Assembly (NCBI RefSeq): GCF_003402975.1
Contig: NZ_QURB01000001.1
Span: forward strand, 1 to 64,000
Length of the DNA: 64,000 bases
Direction of reading: 5' to 3'
From: Brumimicrobium aurantiacum
GTDB taxonomy: Bacteria > Bacteroidota > Bacteroidia > Flavobacteriales_D > Crocinitomicaceae
The notes beneath the pieces were generated by a model. It was not told the DNA's origin. It worked only from the letters and a program-made list of their open reading frames with translations, and ran no database searches. Below are positions 35,484 to 44,610 of this stretch, one piece after another. Made by a program: the position numbers and the translations under genes. Every line of letters begins with the position of its first letter. The first letter of the stretch is position 1.

Positions 35484-37583
35484 ATGGATTACTTAGTCAA
35501 TACTCCTATCGAATATTTAAAAGGTGTAGGTACCGAAAGAGGTAGTTTGCTCCGTTCTGAAGCTAAAATCGATAAGTTATGGGATTTATTAAACTATTTT
35601 CCTTTTCGTTATGTGAATAGATCAAACTATGTAAACATTAGAGAGCTCCCAAATTACGAAGGACAATCCGTTCAATTGAAAGGAACAATAATGGGAGTTC
35701 GTGAAATGGGAACAGGACGAGGCAAAAGATTACAAGCTAGTTTCCGTGACCAGTCTGGAGTCATAGATTTAGTATGGTTTAAAGGTGCCAAGTGGATTAA
35801 AAACAAGCTAACTCCTGGCGTACTTTTCAGAGTTTATGGTAAGCCAACTCGTTTTGGTAGTAAATGGAATATTGCCCATCCTGAAATCACCCCTTTTGAA
35901 CAAGTTGCCCAAGAAAAAGGATTACAAGCAGTTTACAACAGTACTGAAAAACTAACTAAAAAGGGACTACATTCGAAGGGAATTGAACGTTTAACTTATC
36001 AACTTGCCTCAACAACAAAAGGACAAATCAATGAGATTTTACCCAAAGAGATTCTAGAACAATATAATTTAATTTCAAGAGAGGAAGCTTATTATCACAT
36101 TCATGTTCCACGCAAGGCTGAGGATGTTCAAAAAGCGCAGTTCAGAATAAAATTTGAGGAATTATTCTTCTTACAGTTGGAATTATTGCTCCGTAAAAAT
36201 GCCAACACCGAAAAAACGAAAGGATTTAAGTTTGAACAAACAGGTCCTTATTTTGATGAGTTTTATCAAAATCACATACCATTTGAACTTACCAATGCTC
36301 AGAAGCGAGTAGTAAAGGAAATCAGAAAAGATTTAAGAAAAGGAATTCACATGAATAGACTTTTGCAAGGTGATGTTGGAAGTGGAAAAACACTTGTTGC
36401 CTTATTGAGCATGTTATTTGGTATTGGAAATGGTTTTCAATCGGCACTAATGGCTCCAACAGAAATATTGGCTCAACAACACTATAAAACCATTGCAGAA
36501 CTATTAGAACCATTAGCAATTAATGTTGCATTACTTACAGGCTCAACTAAGAAATCTGAGCGAAAAGTACTCTTTGAAGCCCTAGAAAAAGGTGAAATAC
36601 ATATTTTAATTGGTACACACGCTTTGTTAGAACCCACTGTAAACTTTCATAATTTAGGATTGGTTGTCATCGATGAACAACATCGTTTTGGAGTTGCTCA
36701 AAGGGCTAGATTATGGAAGAAGAATACAAAGCCTCCCCATATTTTGGTCATGACAGCGACACCTATTCCAAGAACATTAGCAATGACTTTTTATGGTGAT
36801 TTGGATGTTTCTGTGATTGATGAACTTCCTCCTGGTAGAAAACCAATAACTACCATGCATTTTTTCGAGAAGAGTCGTTTAAAGGTATTTGAATTGATCA
36901 AAAAAGAAATTGCATTAGGAAGACAAATTTATATTGTCTATCCACTAATTCAGGAGTCAGAGACTTTGGATTACAATAACCTAATGGAAGGATACGAGTC
37001 TATATCGCGGTCATTTCCTCGACCGGATTACCAAATTAGTATTGTTCATGGCCAAATGAAACCTGAAGACAAAGCATTTGAAATGGATCAGTTTGCGAAA
37101 GGAAACACGAACATCATGGTGGCAACGACTGTAATTGAAGTAGGAGTAAATGTTCCAAATGCATCTGTAATGATTATTGAAAGTACAGAAAGATTTGGAT
37201 TGTCGCAACTTCATCAATTAAGGGGAAGAGTTGGTCGTGGTGCCGAAAAGTCATACTGTATATTGATGACAGGGGAAAAACTATCTCAAGAAGGAAAGAA
37301 GAGAGTTCAGACAATGGTATCAACTAATGATGGCTTCAAAATAGCAGAAGTAGATTTAGAAATACGAGGCCCTGGAGATATTATGGGAACCCAACAAAGT
37401 GGAATTTTAAATTTAAACTTGGCTAATTTAGCCACGGATGGTCAGGTATTGAGTTTGGCACGTGATGCCGCAAAAACAATTTTGAACGAAGACCCAAAAA
37501 TAAAACTAGAAAAGCATCGTCTTTTGCGTCAAGAAGTAAAAAGACAATTAAAATCAAAACCAAATTGGAGTAAAATTTCTTAA
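35484..37583 (+). CDS. recG: ATP-dependent DNA helicase RecG
   Basis: This helicase regresses stalled forks and processes Holliday junctions. The 699-residue protein has the N-terminal wedge OB-domain, Walker A LLQGDVGSGKTLVAL (near residue 290), the DEQH box VVIDEQHRFGVAQR, and TATPIPRTLAMTFYGDLD, plus helicase C-terminal motifs QLRGRVGRGAEKSYC. All expected motifs are intact. It is flanked closely by the kelch gene and a small TonB-like secreted gene. Confidence 0.95.
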   Translation: MDYLVNTPIEYLKGVGTERGSLLRSEAKIDKLWDLLNYFPFRYVNRSNYVNIRELPNYEGQSVQLKGTIMGVREMGTGRGKRLQASFRDQSGVIDLVWFKGAKWIKNKLTPGVLFRVYGKPTRFGSKWNIAHPEITPFEQVAQEKGLQAVYNSTEKLTKKGLHSKGIERLTYQLASTTKGQINEILPKEILEQYNLISREEAYYHIHVPRKAEDVQKAQFRIKFEELFFLQLELLLRKNANTEKTKGFKFEQTGPYFDEFYQNHIPFELTNAQKRVVKEIRKDLRKGIHMNRLLQGDVGSGKTLVALLSMLFGIGNGFQSALMAPTEILAQQHYKTIAELLEPLAINVALLTGSTKKSERKVLFEALEKGEIHILIGTHALLEPTVNFHNLGLVVIDEQHRFGVAQRARLWKKNTKPPHILVMTATPIPRTLAMTFYGDLDVSVIDELPPGRKPITTMHFFEKSRLKVFELIKKEIALGRQIYIVYPLIQESETLDYNNLMEGYESISRSFPRPDYQISIVHGQMKPEDKAFEMDQFAKGNTNIMVATTVIEVGVNVPNASVMIIESTERFGLSQLHQLRGRVGRGAEKSYCILMTGEKLSQEGKKRVQTMVSTNDGFKIAEVDLEIRGPGDIMGTQQSGILNLNLANLATDGQVLSLARDAAKTILNEDPKIKLEKHRLLRQEVKRQLKSKPNWSKIS

Positions 37584-37592
37584 TTTAGAATT

Positions 37593-37931
37593 ATGAAGAA
37601 GATAAACATTATTACACTTTTCTTATTGCTCTTTACAGCACCTGCTTTTGCTCAAATAAGCGGTGATGTTGTAAATGACAACAGAAAACTCACGAAGGAA
37701 CTCTCATACAAAATAACAGGACATGTAGAAGGACTGATCACCATAGACATTTCAGTAGACGCCCTCGGAAATATAACTTCCAAAAAGGTTGATGAGAATA
37801 ATACAACCGTTAGAAGTACACCTGCAAAACTCAAAGCAGTAAACCACGTCTCAAAATTTAAGTTTGAACCCGGAACATGGTTTCCTAAATATCATCAAGC
37901 TACAATTGTTATTCATATGGTAAAAGAATAA
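37593..37931 (+). CDS. Small secreted protein with TonB C-terminal-like fold
   Basis: The 112-residue protein has a signal peptide (MKKINIITLFLLLFTAPAFA, cut near residue 20) and a short domain with LITIDISVDALGNITSKKVD and KFKFEPGTWFPKYHQATIVI. These resemble the TonB C-terminal domain (beta strand, helix, beta strand). No transmembrane anchor is present, so it is probably a periplasmic or secreted relative. The function is unknown. Confidence 0.55.
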   Translation: MKKINIITLFLLLFTAPAFAQISGDVVNDNRKLTKELSYKITGHVEGLITIDISVDALGNITSKKVDENNTTVRSTPAKLKAVNHVSKFKFEPGTWFPKYHQATIVIHMVKE

Positions 37932-37937
37932 AAAGAA

Positions 37938-37975
37938 AAAGGGACTCACAATTGTAAGTCCCTTTCCATTTTATT
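37938..37975. terminator. Bidirectional terminator between convergent genes
   Basis: AAAGGGACT (37938-37946) pairs with AGTCCCTTT (37957-37965), with an A/T-rich side on both strands, between the small secreted gene and fadD. Confidence 0.75.
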
Positions 37976-37985
37976 TTCCTTTTGA

Positions 37986-39752
37986 TTACGAAATATTATA
38001 AATCTTATTCACTTTATCTTTGTGAATTTCCAATATTTTCTTTCGTTTAAACTTCAATGTTGGAGTGATTTCACCATTCTCCACTGAGAATTCTTCCTCT
38101 AACAGTTCTACTTTCTTAATCTTCTCAAAGTTTCCAAACAACTTATTGTACTCTTCTATTTCTTGGTGAATTCGATCAATAATTGCAGGATGTTCTACCA
38201 ATTCTTTATTGGTTTTTCCAACGGAAATACCTTTTCTATCCGCCCATTCCCTCAAGAAGTCATAAGATGGAATTACTAAAGCTGCAGGGTGTTTTTGCCC
38301 TTCTCCAATAACCATAATTTGCTGGATGAATCGAGATTCTTTGAATTTATTCTCCATCATTTGAGGAATAATATATTTTCCTCCTGAAGTTTTAAAAATC
38401 TCTTTTTTACGGTCGGTAATTTTCAAGAATTTTCCATCAATCATTTCTCCTATATCACCAGTATGGAACCAACCATCATCAGTTAATACTTCTGCTGTTT
38501 TTTCAGGCTGATTATAATATCCCATCATTACATTAGGTCCACGGACAATAATTTCACCATCCTCTGCAAACTTCACTTCAACATTATCAAGGACCGGTCC
38601 AACTGTACCAAATTCAATTCCTTTTTTCAAACAATTCACTGATATTACTGGAGATGTTTCTGTTAAACCATAACCTTCTAAAATCGGTATTTCAGCTGCT
38701 AAGAATATTCTTGACAAACGAGGTTGTAATGCCGCTGCTCCTGACGCAATGGCTAAAACCTCTCCTCCAAGTGCTTCTTTCCATTTAGAGAAGATCAGCT
38801 TACGGGCAATCTTCAATTTAAATTTATACCAAGCTGATTTCCCTTCTTGTTCAAACTCTTCTCCTATAGAAACTGCCCAGAAGAAAAGTGCTTTTTTAAT
38901 TCCAGATAGTTCATCTCCTTTGGAAATAATTTTCTCATAAACCTTTTCAATTAAACGAGGAACAGCCGTAAATACATGCGGACGAACTTCTTTAATGTTC
39001 TCTCCTATCGTATCTAAACTTTCTGCAAAATGAATTGAAAATCCTGCTCGCATGTAGAGGTAGTGAAGCATTCTTTCGTATACGTGACATACAGGTAAGA
39101 AGCTCAACGATCTACTATTAGAATCACCAGGAATAGAAGGATAACTTCCATATACATTCGAAAGAATGTTATTGTGAGACAACATTACACCTTTAGGATT
39201 TCCAGTTGTTCCAGAAGTATAAATCATCGTAGCTAAATCACCATTTTTAATCACCGACTTTCTTTTTTCAACCTCTGCGATATCCACCTTTTCAGCTTCA
39301 TCACTTATTTCTGTCCAGTGATTTGCACCTTTAACCTCATCAAAGCAGTAAATTCTTTTCAAATTTGGAAGCTCATCTTTTATGCTAGTAATTTTTGAAT
39401 ATAATTCCTCATCACCAGTAACACACATTTTGATGTCAGCATCTCCAAAAATATATTTATAATCTTTGGTTGAAATATTTGGATAAATAGGTACACCTAT
39501 CGCACCTACTTGTTGGATTCCAATATCCATAATATTCCACTCCACACGATTTGATGATACCAAAGCAATTTTTTCACCAGCTTCAACACCAAGGGCAATC
39601 AATCCTCTTGAAATTAAATTGGCTTTGTCTAAAAATTCTTGCGTACTAACCGCATCCCACTTTCCATTCCTTTTGGTCGAGAACATTGTGTCTTGGGGGA
39701 AATGTTGAAGCTGGTAATAAGGTATATCAAATAGTCTTTGTTGTTTTTCCAT
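37986..39752 (-). CDS. fadD: Long-chain fatty acid-CoA ligase
   Basis: This 588-residue enzyme of the AMP-binding family activates fatty acids to acyl-CoA. The P-loop-like MIYTSGTTGNPKGVMLSH (near residues 177-194), the YGLTETSP motif near 362 and the DGWFHTGDIGEMIDGKFLKI motif near 425 are present. It is a single-gene unit, upstream of a 314-base gap. Confidence 0.93.
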   Translation of the reverse strand: MEKQQRLFDIPYYQLQHFPQDTMFSTKRNGKWDAVSTQEFLDKANLISRGLIALGVEAGEKIALVSSNRVEWNIMDIGIQQVGAIGVPIYPNISTKDYKYIFGDADIKMCVTGDEELYSKITSIKDELPNLKRIYCFDEVKGANHWTEISDEAEKVDIAEVEKRKSVIKNGDLATMIYTSGTTGNPKGVMLSHNNILSNVYGSYPSIPGDSNSRSLSFLPVCHVYERMLHYLYMRAGFSIHFAESLDTIGENIKEVRPHVFTAVPRLIEKVYEKIISKGDELSGIKKALFFWAVSIGEEFEQEGKSAWYKFKLKIARKLIFSKWKEALGGEVLAIASGAAALQPRLSRIFLAAEIPILEGYGLTETSPVISVNCLKKGIEFGTVGPVLDNVEVKFAEDGEIIVRGPNVMMGYYNQPEKTAEVLTDDGWFHTGDIGEMIDGKFLKITDRKKEIFKTSGGKYIIPQMMENKFKESRFIQQIMVIGEGQKHPAALVIPSYDFLREWADRKGISVGKTNKELVEHPAIIDRIHQEIEEYNKLFGNFEKIKKVELLEEEFSVENGEITPTLKFKRKKILEIHKDKVNKIYNIS

Positions 39753-40066
39753 AATTTATGATTTTATAAATAGAAATAAAAGATGAAGTTGGTGACTTTC
39801 CTTTGATATTGTTCGTTTTCGCTAAAGGCTAGTTATTATTATCGAACAAAATATCTCCAACAATCTGTCTAATTCTTGTTTAAATCTACTAAAAATTAAG
39901 ATAATTTATACGTTTATGGAAATTAAATTCATGGCTGAAGTCCAACTTTATATTTAAACAGAAAGAAATACAAGGGTTTAACAAAAATTACTTAATTTAG
40001 AAAATAATTGAATAGGGGTGTAACTTTTACCCTTGTTAAATTGTTTTACTGTTAAATGCACACTTT
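39753..40066. other. Non-coding gap between fadD and the ECF sigma gene
   Basis: This is a 314-base AT-rich stretch with no frame of interest. It contains an inverted repeat, ACAAGGGT (39970-39977) and ACCCTTGT (40029-40036), some 30 bases ahead of the sigma factor start. The second arm sits in TAACTTTTACCCTTG. It could be an operator or a self-recognition site of the sigma factor, but the evidence is weak. No TAnnTTTG element is seen here, which fits transcription by the sigma factor itself. Confidence 0.4.
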
Positions 40067-40549
40067 TTGAATCGTAAAGAATATAATATCGCTGTTGAAA
40101 AGCATGCTTCGAATTTATTCGGATATGTTTTTAGCTTCCTTAGAAATAGTGAGGATTCGCAGGATATTGTTCAAGATGTTTTTGAAAAATTGTGGAAAAA
40201 CAAGAAGAAAGTGGAATTTGAGAAATGTAAAGCCTGGATGTTTAGAACAGGTCACAATACATTAATCAACTTCACAAAGAGGAAACAACGTACTGTTTAT
40301 AATACAGACAAGATTCCAGAGGAAACAAAAACCGACAATAGTTTTGAAAATCAAGAAATTATTGATTTGGCACTTTCTCTTCTTCCACCACTTCAAAGAA
40401 GCATTATTCTTTTAAGAGATTTGGAAGGTTATAGTTATGACGAGATTGGAGAAATTTTAGAGATTTCAGATAGCCAAGTTAAAGTCTACCTCTATAGAGC
40501 GCGAAAAAAAATTAAAAAACAGTTAGGCGATTTAACATTAATTCAATGA
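40067..40549 (+). CDS. ECF-type RNA polymerase sigma factor
   Basis: The 160-residue sigma factor (TTG start) has region 2 (LFGYVFSFLRNSEDSQDIVQ ... KAWMFRTGHNTLINFTKRK) and region 4 (LPPLQRSIILLRDLEGYSYD, then helix-turn-helix EILEISDSQVKVYLYRARKK). It would direct polymerase to a small regulon. Its last codons overlap the next gene, an anti-sigma factor, by 4 bases (ATGA), indicating translational coupling. Confidence 0.93.
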   Translation: MNRKEYNIAVEKHASNLFGYVFSFLRNSEDSQDIVQDVFEKLWKNKKKVEFEKCKAWMFRTGHNTLINFTKRKQRTVYNTDKIPEETKTDNSFENQEIIDLALSLLPPLQRSIILLRDLEGYSYDEIGEILEISDSQVKVYLYRARKKIKKQLGDLTLIQ

Positions 40550-42306
40550 GTAATCCAAATTTTGAAAATATAGACCGTTGGTTTTTTGAGTATACAGAGG
40601 GCAACCTTACTGCATCTCAAGAAAATCAACTTATGAGTTTTCTGGAGCTTCATCCGGAGTTGATGTCTGAATTAAACATTTGGGAATCATCTAAGGTTAA
40701 AGCACCTGTGAATACTTCTGTAAATACAGCTCCTCTTATAAAAAAGGCCCCTGTATTGTTACGACCAATCCCACTCGCATTTGTTTCGTTTTTAGCATTA
40801 ATTTCTATCTGGCTAGGTTATTCAGTAATTCCAGTTTCACCATTATATGTACAGACTAATATTGATGCAAAAATAATTGAAACAGATGAAGAGACGGAGT
40901 TTTTATTTGCGCAACGAAATCAATCACAAGATCAGGATGATGAAAATGACAGTCAGCACCACACCACATCGGAAAACATCAATAACAATTTCAAAAAGAC
41001 AAATTTAAGTTCATCTATTGTTGAATCCACGACATTTAATTCGGCTATAAATAAAAGTTCTTCTAAAAGTGAGCTAAAGAAGAATTTAACTGATAAAAAG
41101 CAATCAGACAAACCTAATTTCGATGAGTTTTACAAGACAATATCTAAAGATTTAATCATTGATGAATTCGCGTACAACGAGGAATTAAATGCTGAAGTTC
41201 GTACCAATGATTTAGAAAAAATCACCAATTACTTAACCAAAAGGATAGACAAAGGACAAGGTTCAACTTCAATTGAAAAAATAGCACAGAATACAACAAG
41301 AAAAAGTGGTCAAAATAGTTCTTTAGCAAAACAATCGAGTTTAAAAAAGTCTATCAACAAGACTTTACGTAAGATCAAAAGAATGGCAGATTACCCATTG
41401 GCCTTACAAAACACAAAAACACCTTATTTCCATGCACCGATGATGACTGGTTATAAAGCTAATTTTGCAATGGTTGGAAATGCTCCTGGAAATAGAATTC
41501 AAGCAACTTCACGCTCACAATGGACAGATAGCGAAAACAGTCAATTGCTAAACACTTTATCTTGGGACGGATATATCTACGCCATTCGAGGAGGCCTAGG
41601 TGTTGAAGTAAATTACAACAATTACAAAAACAATGAATTGAATAATTATTCAGCAGCAATTACCTACTCTCCTAAGTTTTCAATTAATAAGAAAGTGTCA
41701 TTTGAACCTGCGATTAATTTCAAAATGGGAGTTATCAATTTAAATCAAGAGTCTGAAATTATTGGTAATTCGATTGAGGTAAATAGAAATAATGTTGTGC
41801 CTTTATTTGATGAACAAGAAGTAGCGAATGGATCTCAATTATGGTATAGAGACCTTGGACTTGGTTTTATGATCAACACCAAAAGTTTTTATGCAGGATT
41901 TAATGCAGATAACATAGGACGTCATAACAACAATTATTTTTCGAGTGATATCCATAAAGAATATAAGTCTGACATCTACTATACAGCAATAATAGGAACG
42001 GAATATGCTGCACGAACTAAAGAATTAAAATTAAGCGGATATGGATTGTACCAAAAGTACGGCAATTTAGAAGAATTTTGGCTAGGTACAAACATACGTT
42101 ACGAATGGTTACACTTGGGTGTTGCCGCAAATGATGAATTAGATTGGGCTGGAACGCTAGGTACAACATTCAATAGATTAAACATTAACTACAATGTTGA
42201 TTATACACAGAGTAGACTTCTTAACAAACAAATATTATCACACCAATTATCGGTTCGTGTACTGCTAAAGCCTAGTAGATATGCAGCCAAATTTTTAAAA
42301 CTTTAA
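40546..42306 (+). CDS. Anti-sigma factor fused to a PorP/SprF-like outer-membrane barrel
   Basis: The product has 586 residues. Residues 1-60 (DRWFFEYTEGNLTASQENQL) resemble the short anti-sigma domain found beside Bacteroidota ECF sigmas. A single helix is at about 75-96. A Ser/Asn/Lys-rich linker of nearly 190 residues follows. From about 288 to the end there is a beta-strand-rich region with the layout of the PorP/SprF barrel (GGLGVEVNYNNYKNNELNNY, DLGLGFMINTKSFYAGFNAD) that matches the next gene. Thus the chain could run from cytoplasm through the periplasm to the outer membrane, like the dual membrane-spanning (Dma) anti-sigma factors reported in Bacteroides. Homology is by inspection only. 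Confidence 0.75.
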   Translation: MSNPNFENIDRWFFEYTEGNLTASQENQLMSFLELHPELMSELNIWESSKVKAPVNTSVNTAPLIKKAPVLLRPIPLAFVSFLALISIWLGYSVIPVSPLYVQTNIDAKIIETDEETEFLFAQRNQSQDQDDENDSQHHTTSENINNNFKKTNLSSSIVESTTFNSAINKSSSKSELKKNLTDKKQSDKPNFDEFYKTISKDLIIDEFAYNEELNAEVRTNDLEKITNYLTKRIDKGQGSTSIEKIAQNTTRKSGQNSSLAKQSSLKKSINKTLRKIKRMADYPLALQNTKTPYFHAPMMTGYKANFAMVGNAPGNRIQATSRSQWTDSENSQLLNTLSWDGYIYAIRGGLGVEVNYNNYKNNELNNYSAAITYSPKFSINKKVSFEPAINFKMGVINLNQESEIIGNSIEVNRNNVVPLFDEQEVANGSQLWYRDLGLGFMINTKSFYAGFNADNIGRHNNNYFSSDIHKEYKSDIYYTAIIGTEYAARTKELKLSGYGLYQKYGNLEEFWLGTNIRYEWLHLGVAANDELDWAGTLGTTFNRLNINYNVDYTQSRLLNKQILSHQLSVRVLLKPSRYAAKFLKL

Positions 42307-42320
42307 GATCCACAGAAATT

Positions 42321-43277
42321 ATGAAAAAATTACTCATCATATTTATGTTTTTCTTCATTGGAGAAAGCTATGCACAAGACCCACAATTTTCGCAATTTTA
42401 TGCGAATCCAATCTATTTAAACCCTGCATTTGCGGGTAGTCATGGTTGTCCACGATTTGCTGTAAACTACAGAAATCAATGGCCAGCCCTTTCGGGATCT
42501 TATGTTACATATTCAGCTTCTTATGATCAATACATCAAAGGAATGAATGGCGGAATTGGTGTTATAATGACGCATGACCAGCAAGGAAAAGGAACAATTA
42601 ACCACACCACTTTAAGTTTGATTTACAACTATCACTTAAAGGTAAACCGTAAATTCACAATGATGTTTGCCGGGAAAGCAACTTGGAATCAAAAATCATT
42701 GGATTGGGATCGTTTAACTTTTGGTGATATGATTGACCCACGTAGAGGTTTTATATATGCTACTGGAGATGTGCCAAGAGGTGGTTCGAGAGGATTTTTT
42801 GATGTGTCAGCAGGAATGGTTGGATTTACTGAGCAGTTTTTCTTTGGAGTATCTGCACATCACTTAAACATGCCTGATGAATCAATGATAATTGGTCAAA
42901 GTAGAATGCCTATCCGTTTTACTGGACATGCAGGAGCTAAAATCCCTCTTGGTTCAAGTTCAAAATACAACAACAATGTATCTATTATGCCTAATATGAT
43001 TTTCCAATATCAACAAGGATTTATGGAAACATTATTGGGAACATATGTACAATATGGTGCATTAACAGCTGGTGCATGGTTCCGTTCTAGAGATGCATTT
43101 ATTTTATCAGCTGGAGTAAATACAGGAAAATTTAAGGTAGGATACAGTTATGATGTTACGGTATCTGCATTGAACAACGGTGTGTCTGGAGGTTCACATG
43201 AAATATCATTAGGATTAGACTTATCTTGTAAGGTTAAAAAACCAAGCTTTAGAACAATTTCTTGTCCTTCTTTTTAG
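42321..43277 (+). CDS. PorP/SprF family type IX secretion system membrane protein
   Basis: The protein has 318 residues with a signal peptide (MKKLLIIFMFFFIGESYAQ) and the classic family start DPQFSQFYANPIYLNPAFAG. The rest is an outer-membrane barrel of about 14 strands. Such proteins work with type IX secretion, usually tethering or presenting secreted proteins; SprF is needed for SprB adhesin display in gliding. It is the third gene of a tight run (14 bases after the anti-sigma fusion) and is closed by the hairpin at 43324. It is probably a target or sensor partner of the neighbouring sigma system. Confidence 0.9.
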   Translation: MKKLLIIFMFFFIGESYAQDPQFSQFYANPIYLNPAFAGSHGCPRFAVNYRNQWPALSGSYVTYSASYDQYIKGMNGGIGVIMTHDQQGKGTINHTTLSLIYNYHLKVNRKFTMMFAGKATWNQKSLDWDRLTFGDMIDPRRGFIYATGDVPRGGSRGFFDVSAGMVGFTEQFFFGVSAHHLNMPDESMIIGQSRMPIRFTGHAGAKIPLGSSSKYNNNVSIMPNMIFQYQQGFMETLLGTYVQYGALTAGAWFRSRDAFILSAGVNTGKFKVGYSYDVTVSALNNGVSGGSHEISLGLDLSCKVKKPSFRTISCPSF

Positions 43278-43323
43278 AGTAGTAGTTTATTTTAAGGTTT
43301 AACACTACTTTATTTGTTTAAAT

Positions 43324-43365
43324 GTAAAGGGGTTTCATCGATATGAAACCCCTTTACTATTTTAT
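43324..43365 (+). terminator. Intrinsic terminator after the porP-like gene
   Basis: A perfect 15-base stem, GTAAAGGGGTTTCAT (43324-43338) with ATGAAACCCCTTTAC (43343-43357), a CGAT loop and a T-rich tail. Confidence 0.9.
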
Positions 43366-43382
43366 TCTATAGAAATTCTATG

Positions 43383-43390
43383 TATATTTG
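43383..43390 (+). promoter_or_regulatory. Putative -7 element of the orphan kinase-like gene
   Basis: TATATTTG matches TAnnTTTG and lies 36 bases before the start codon at 43427. No TTG is at the expected -33 spacing. Confidence 0.4.
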
Positions 43391-43426
43391 AGATTCACCA
43401 CAATTTATAATCAAAGTAATTTTTAA

Positions 43427-44494
43427 ATGGATATCTCCAAAAAGAAGCCACCTTTCCCCATCAATCAAGGACTGCGAAAGTACTTACGAAAGTATGGACG
43501 TGAAGATAGTTTGTCGTTAACATATGAAGATATGTTACGTTGGAACGACAGTAGTCCTGTTTATGATGCAAATGGGGAGAACACCTATTGGGAAAGTGTG
43601 ATTTATGACATGGGAACCCAAGAGGAAATACTCAATGGTTTAAAAGAGATTTATGCTGAACTAAAAACTGATGGTGACACCGAAATTATTAGTCACTTAA
43701 CTGTAGGCGCGATTGATTATTGTTTATTCGGAAATTCAAATCCTTTCAGAATTAAGATTGTAAACCGACTCAATGACCATCACGATTATTTCTATGTCAA
43801 AAAAGCTGATGCCTCAAGAGTTTATGGTTTGGAATTAGAACACATTCTTTCTCCAAACAGAATGGATTATATGGTAGATGGAAATACCTTGGTTGAAGCT
43901 CATATCGCGGGAATACCGGGAGATCAATTTATGGGTAGCTATATGGACTCTCCAAACTTTTACCCAACCGGAATGGCCAAAGAATTTGTAAAATTCAACG
44001 AACGTTGTTTTGTAATGTTACTTGGTGATATGCGTTCTTACAATTATGTAGTTGCTGTAACACCCGATTTTGATAAAGAACAATACCGTGTCCGACCAAT
44101 TGACTTTGATCAGACGGCATACGAAGGAAGAAAAAATCATTACAAGCCACAATACTATAAAGAGAATAATAAAATTATTGATTTCTGTATAGAACTCCTT
44201 ACTCCTGAAACAGTAGAACAATATAAATATGAGGAGCGAACCTTAATGAAACGACGTTACAAACTTGCATTGGCACGCTTAAATCGATTATTAGACTCGA
44301 TGCTATATCAAGAATTGTCGACGCCAGAAAAAATTGCTTCTCTGGCACAAGATTTAAATGCGTATCACGATACCAAACGTTTTTCAAAATACAAACACAT
44401 GGGGAGAATACTGAAATCTCATTTGTCATTAATGCTCGGTAAACCTAAACCTAAAAAATTTCCAGGGAAAGCAAACTATAAAGGGAAATCATAA
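43427..44494 (+). CDS. Uncharacterised protein with kinase-fold-like motifs
   Basis: The product has 355 residues; I do not recognise the family. Two segments resemble the active site of protein-kinase-like or aminoglycoside-kinase-like folds: LLGDMRSYNYVV (near 198-209, like a GD-x4-N catalytic loop) and RPIDFDQTAYEG (223-234, like a metal-binding DFD). A possible lysine and glutamate pair (K125/K126 in YFYVKKAD; E136/E138 in GLELEHI) lies at a plausible distance upstream. No signal peptide is seen, so it is cytoplasmic. The C-terminus is rich in Lys. No partner gene is adjacent. Confidence 0.45.
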   Translation: MDISKKKPPFPINQGLRKYLRKYGREDSLSLTYEDMLRWNDSSPVYDANGENTYWESVIYDMGTQEEILNGLKEIYAELKTDGDTEIISHLTVGAIDYCLFGNSNPFRIKIVNRLNDHHDYFYVKKADASRVYGLELEHILSPNRMDYMVDGNTLVEAHIAGIPGDQFMGSYMDSPNFYPTGMAKEFVKFNERCFVMLLGDMRSYNYVVAVTPDFDKEQYRVRPIDFDQTAYEGRKNHYKPQYYKENNKIIDFCIELLTPETVEQYKYEERTLMKRRYKLALARLNRLLDSMLYQELSTPEKIASLAQDLNAYHDTKRFSKYKHMGRILKSHLSLMLGKPKPKKFPGKANYKGKS

Positions 44495-44610
44495 TAAAAT
44501 CCTTTTCAAGACTCAGTCTTTCACAATGTTTGCGATTAACTTTTTTTAATATCAATGATTTGATTTATCTAGCTTTAAGGCTTAATTTATCAAAAAAAAC
44601 AACAGATATT

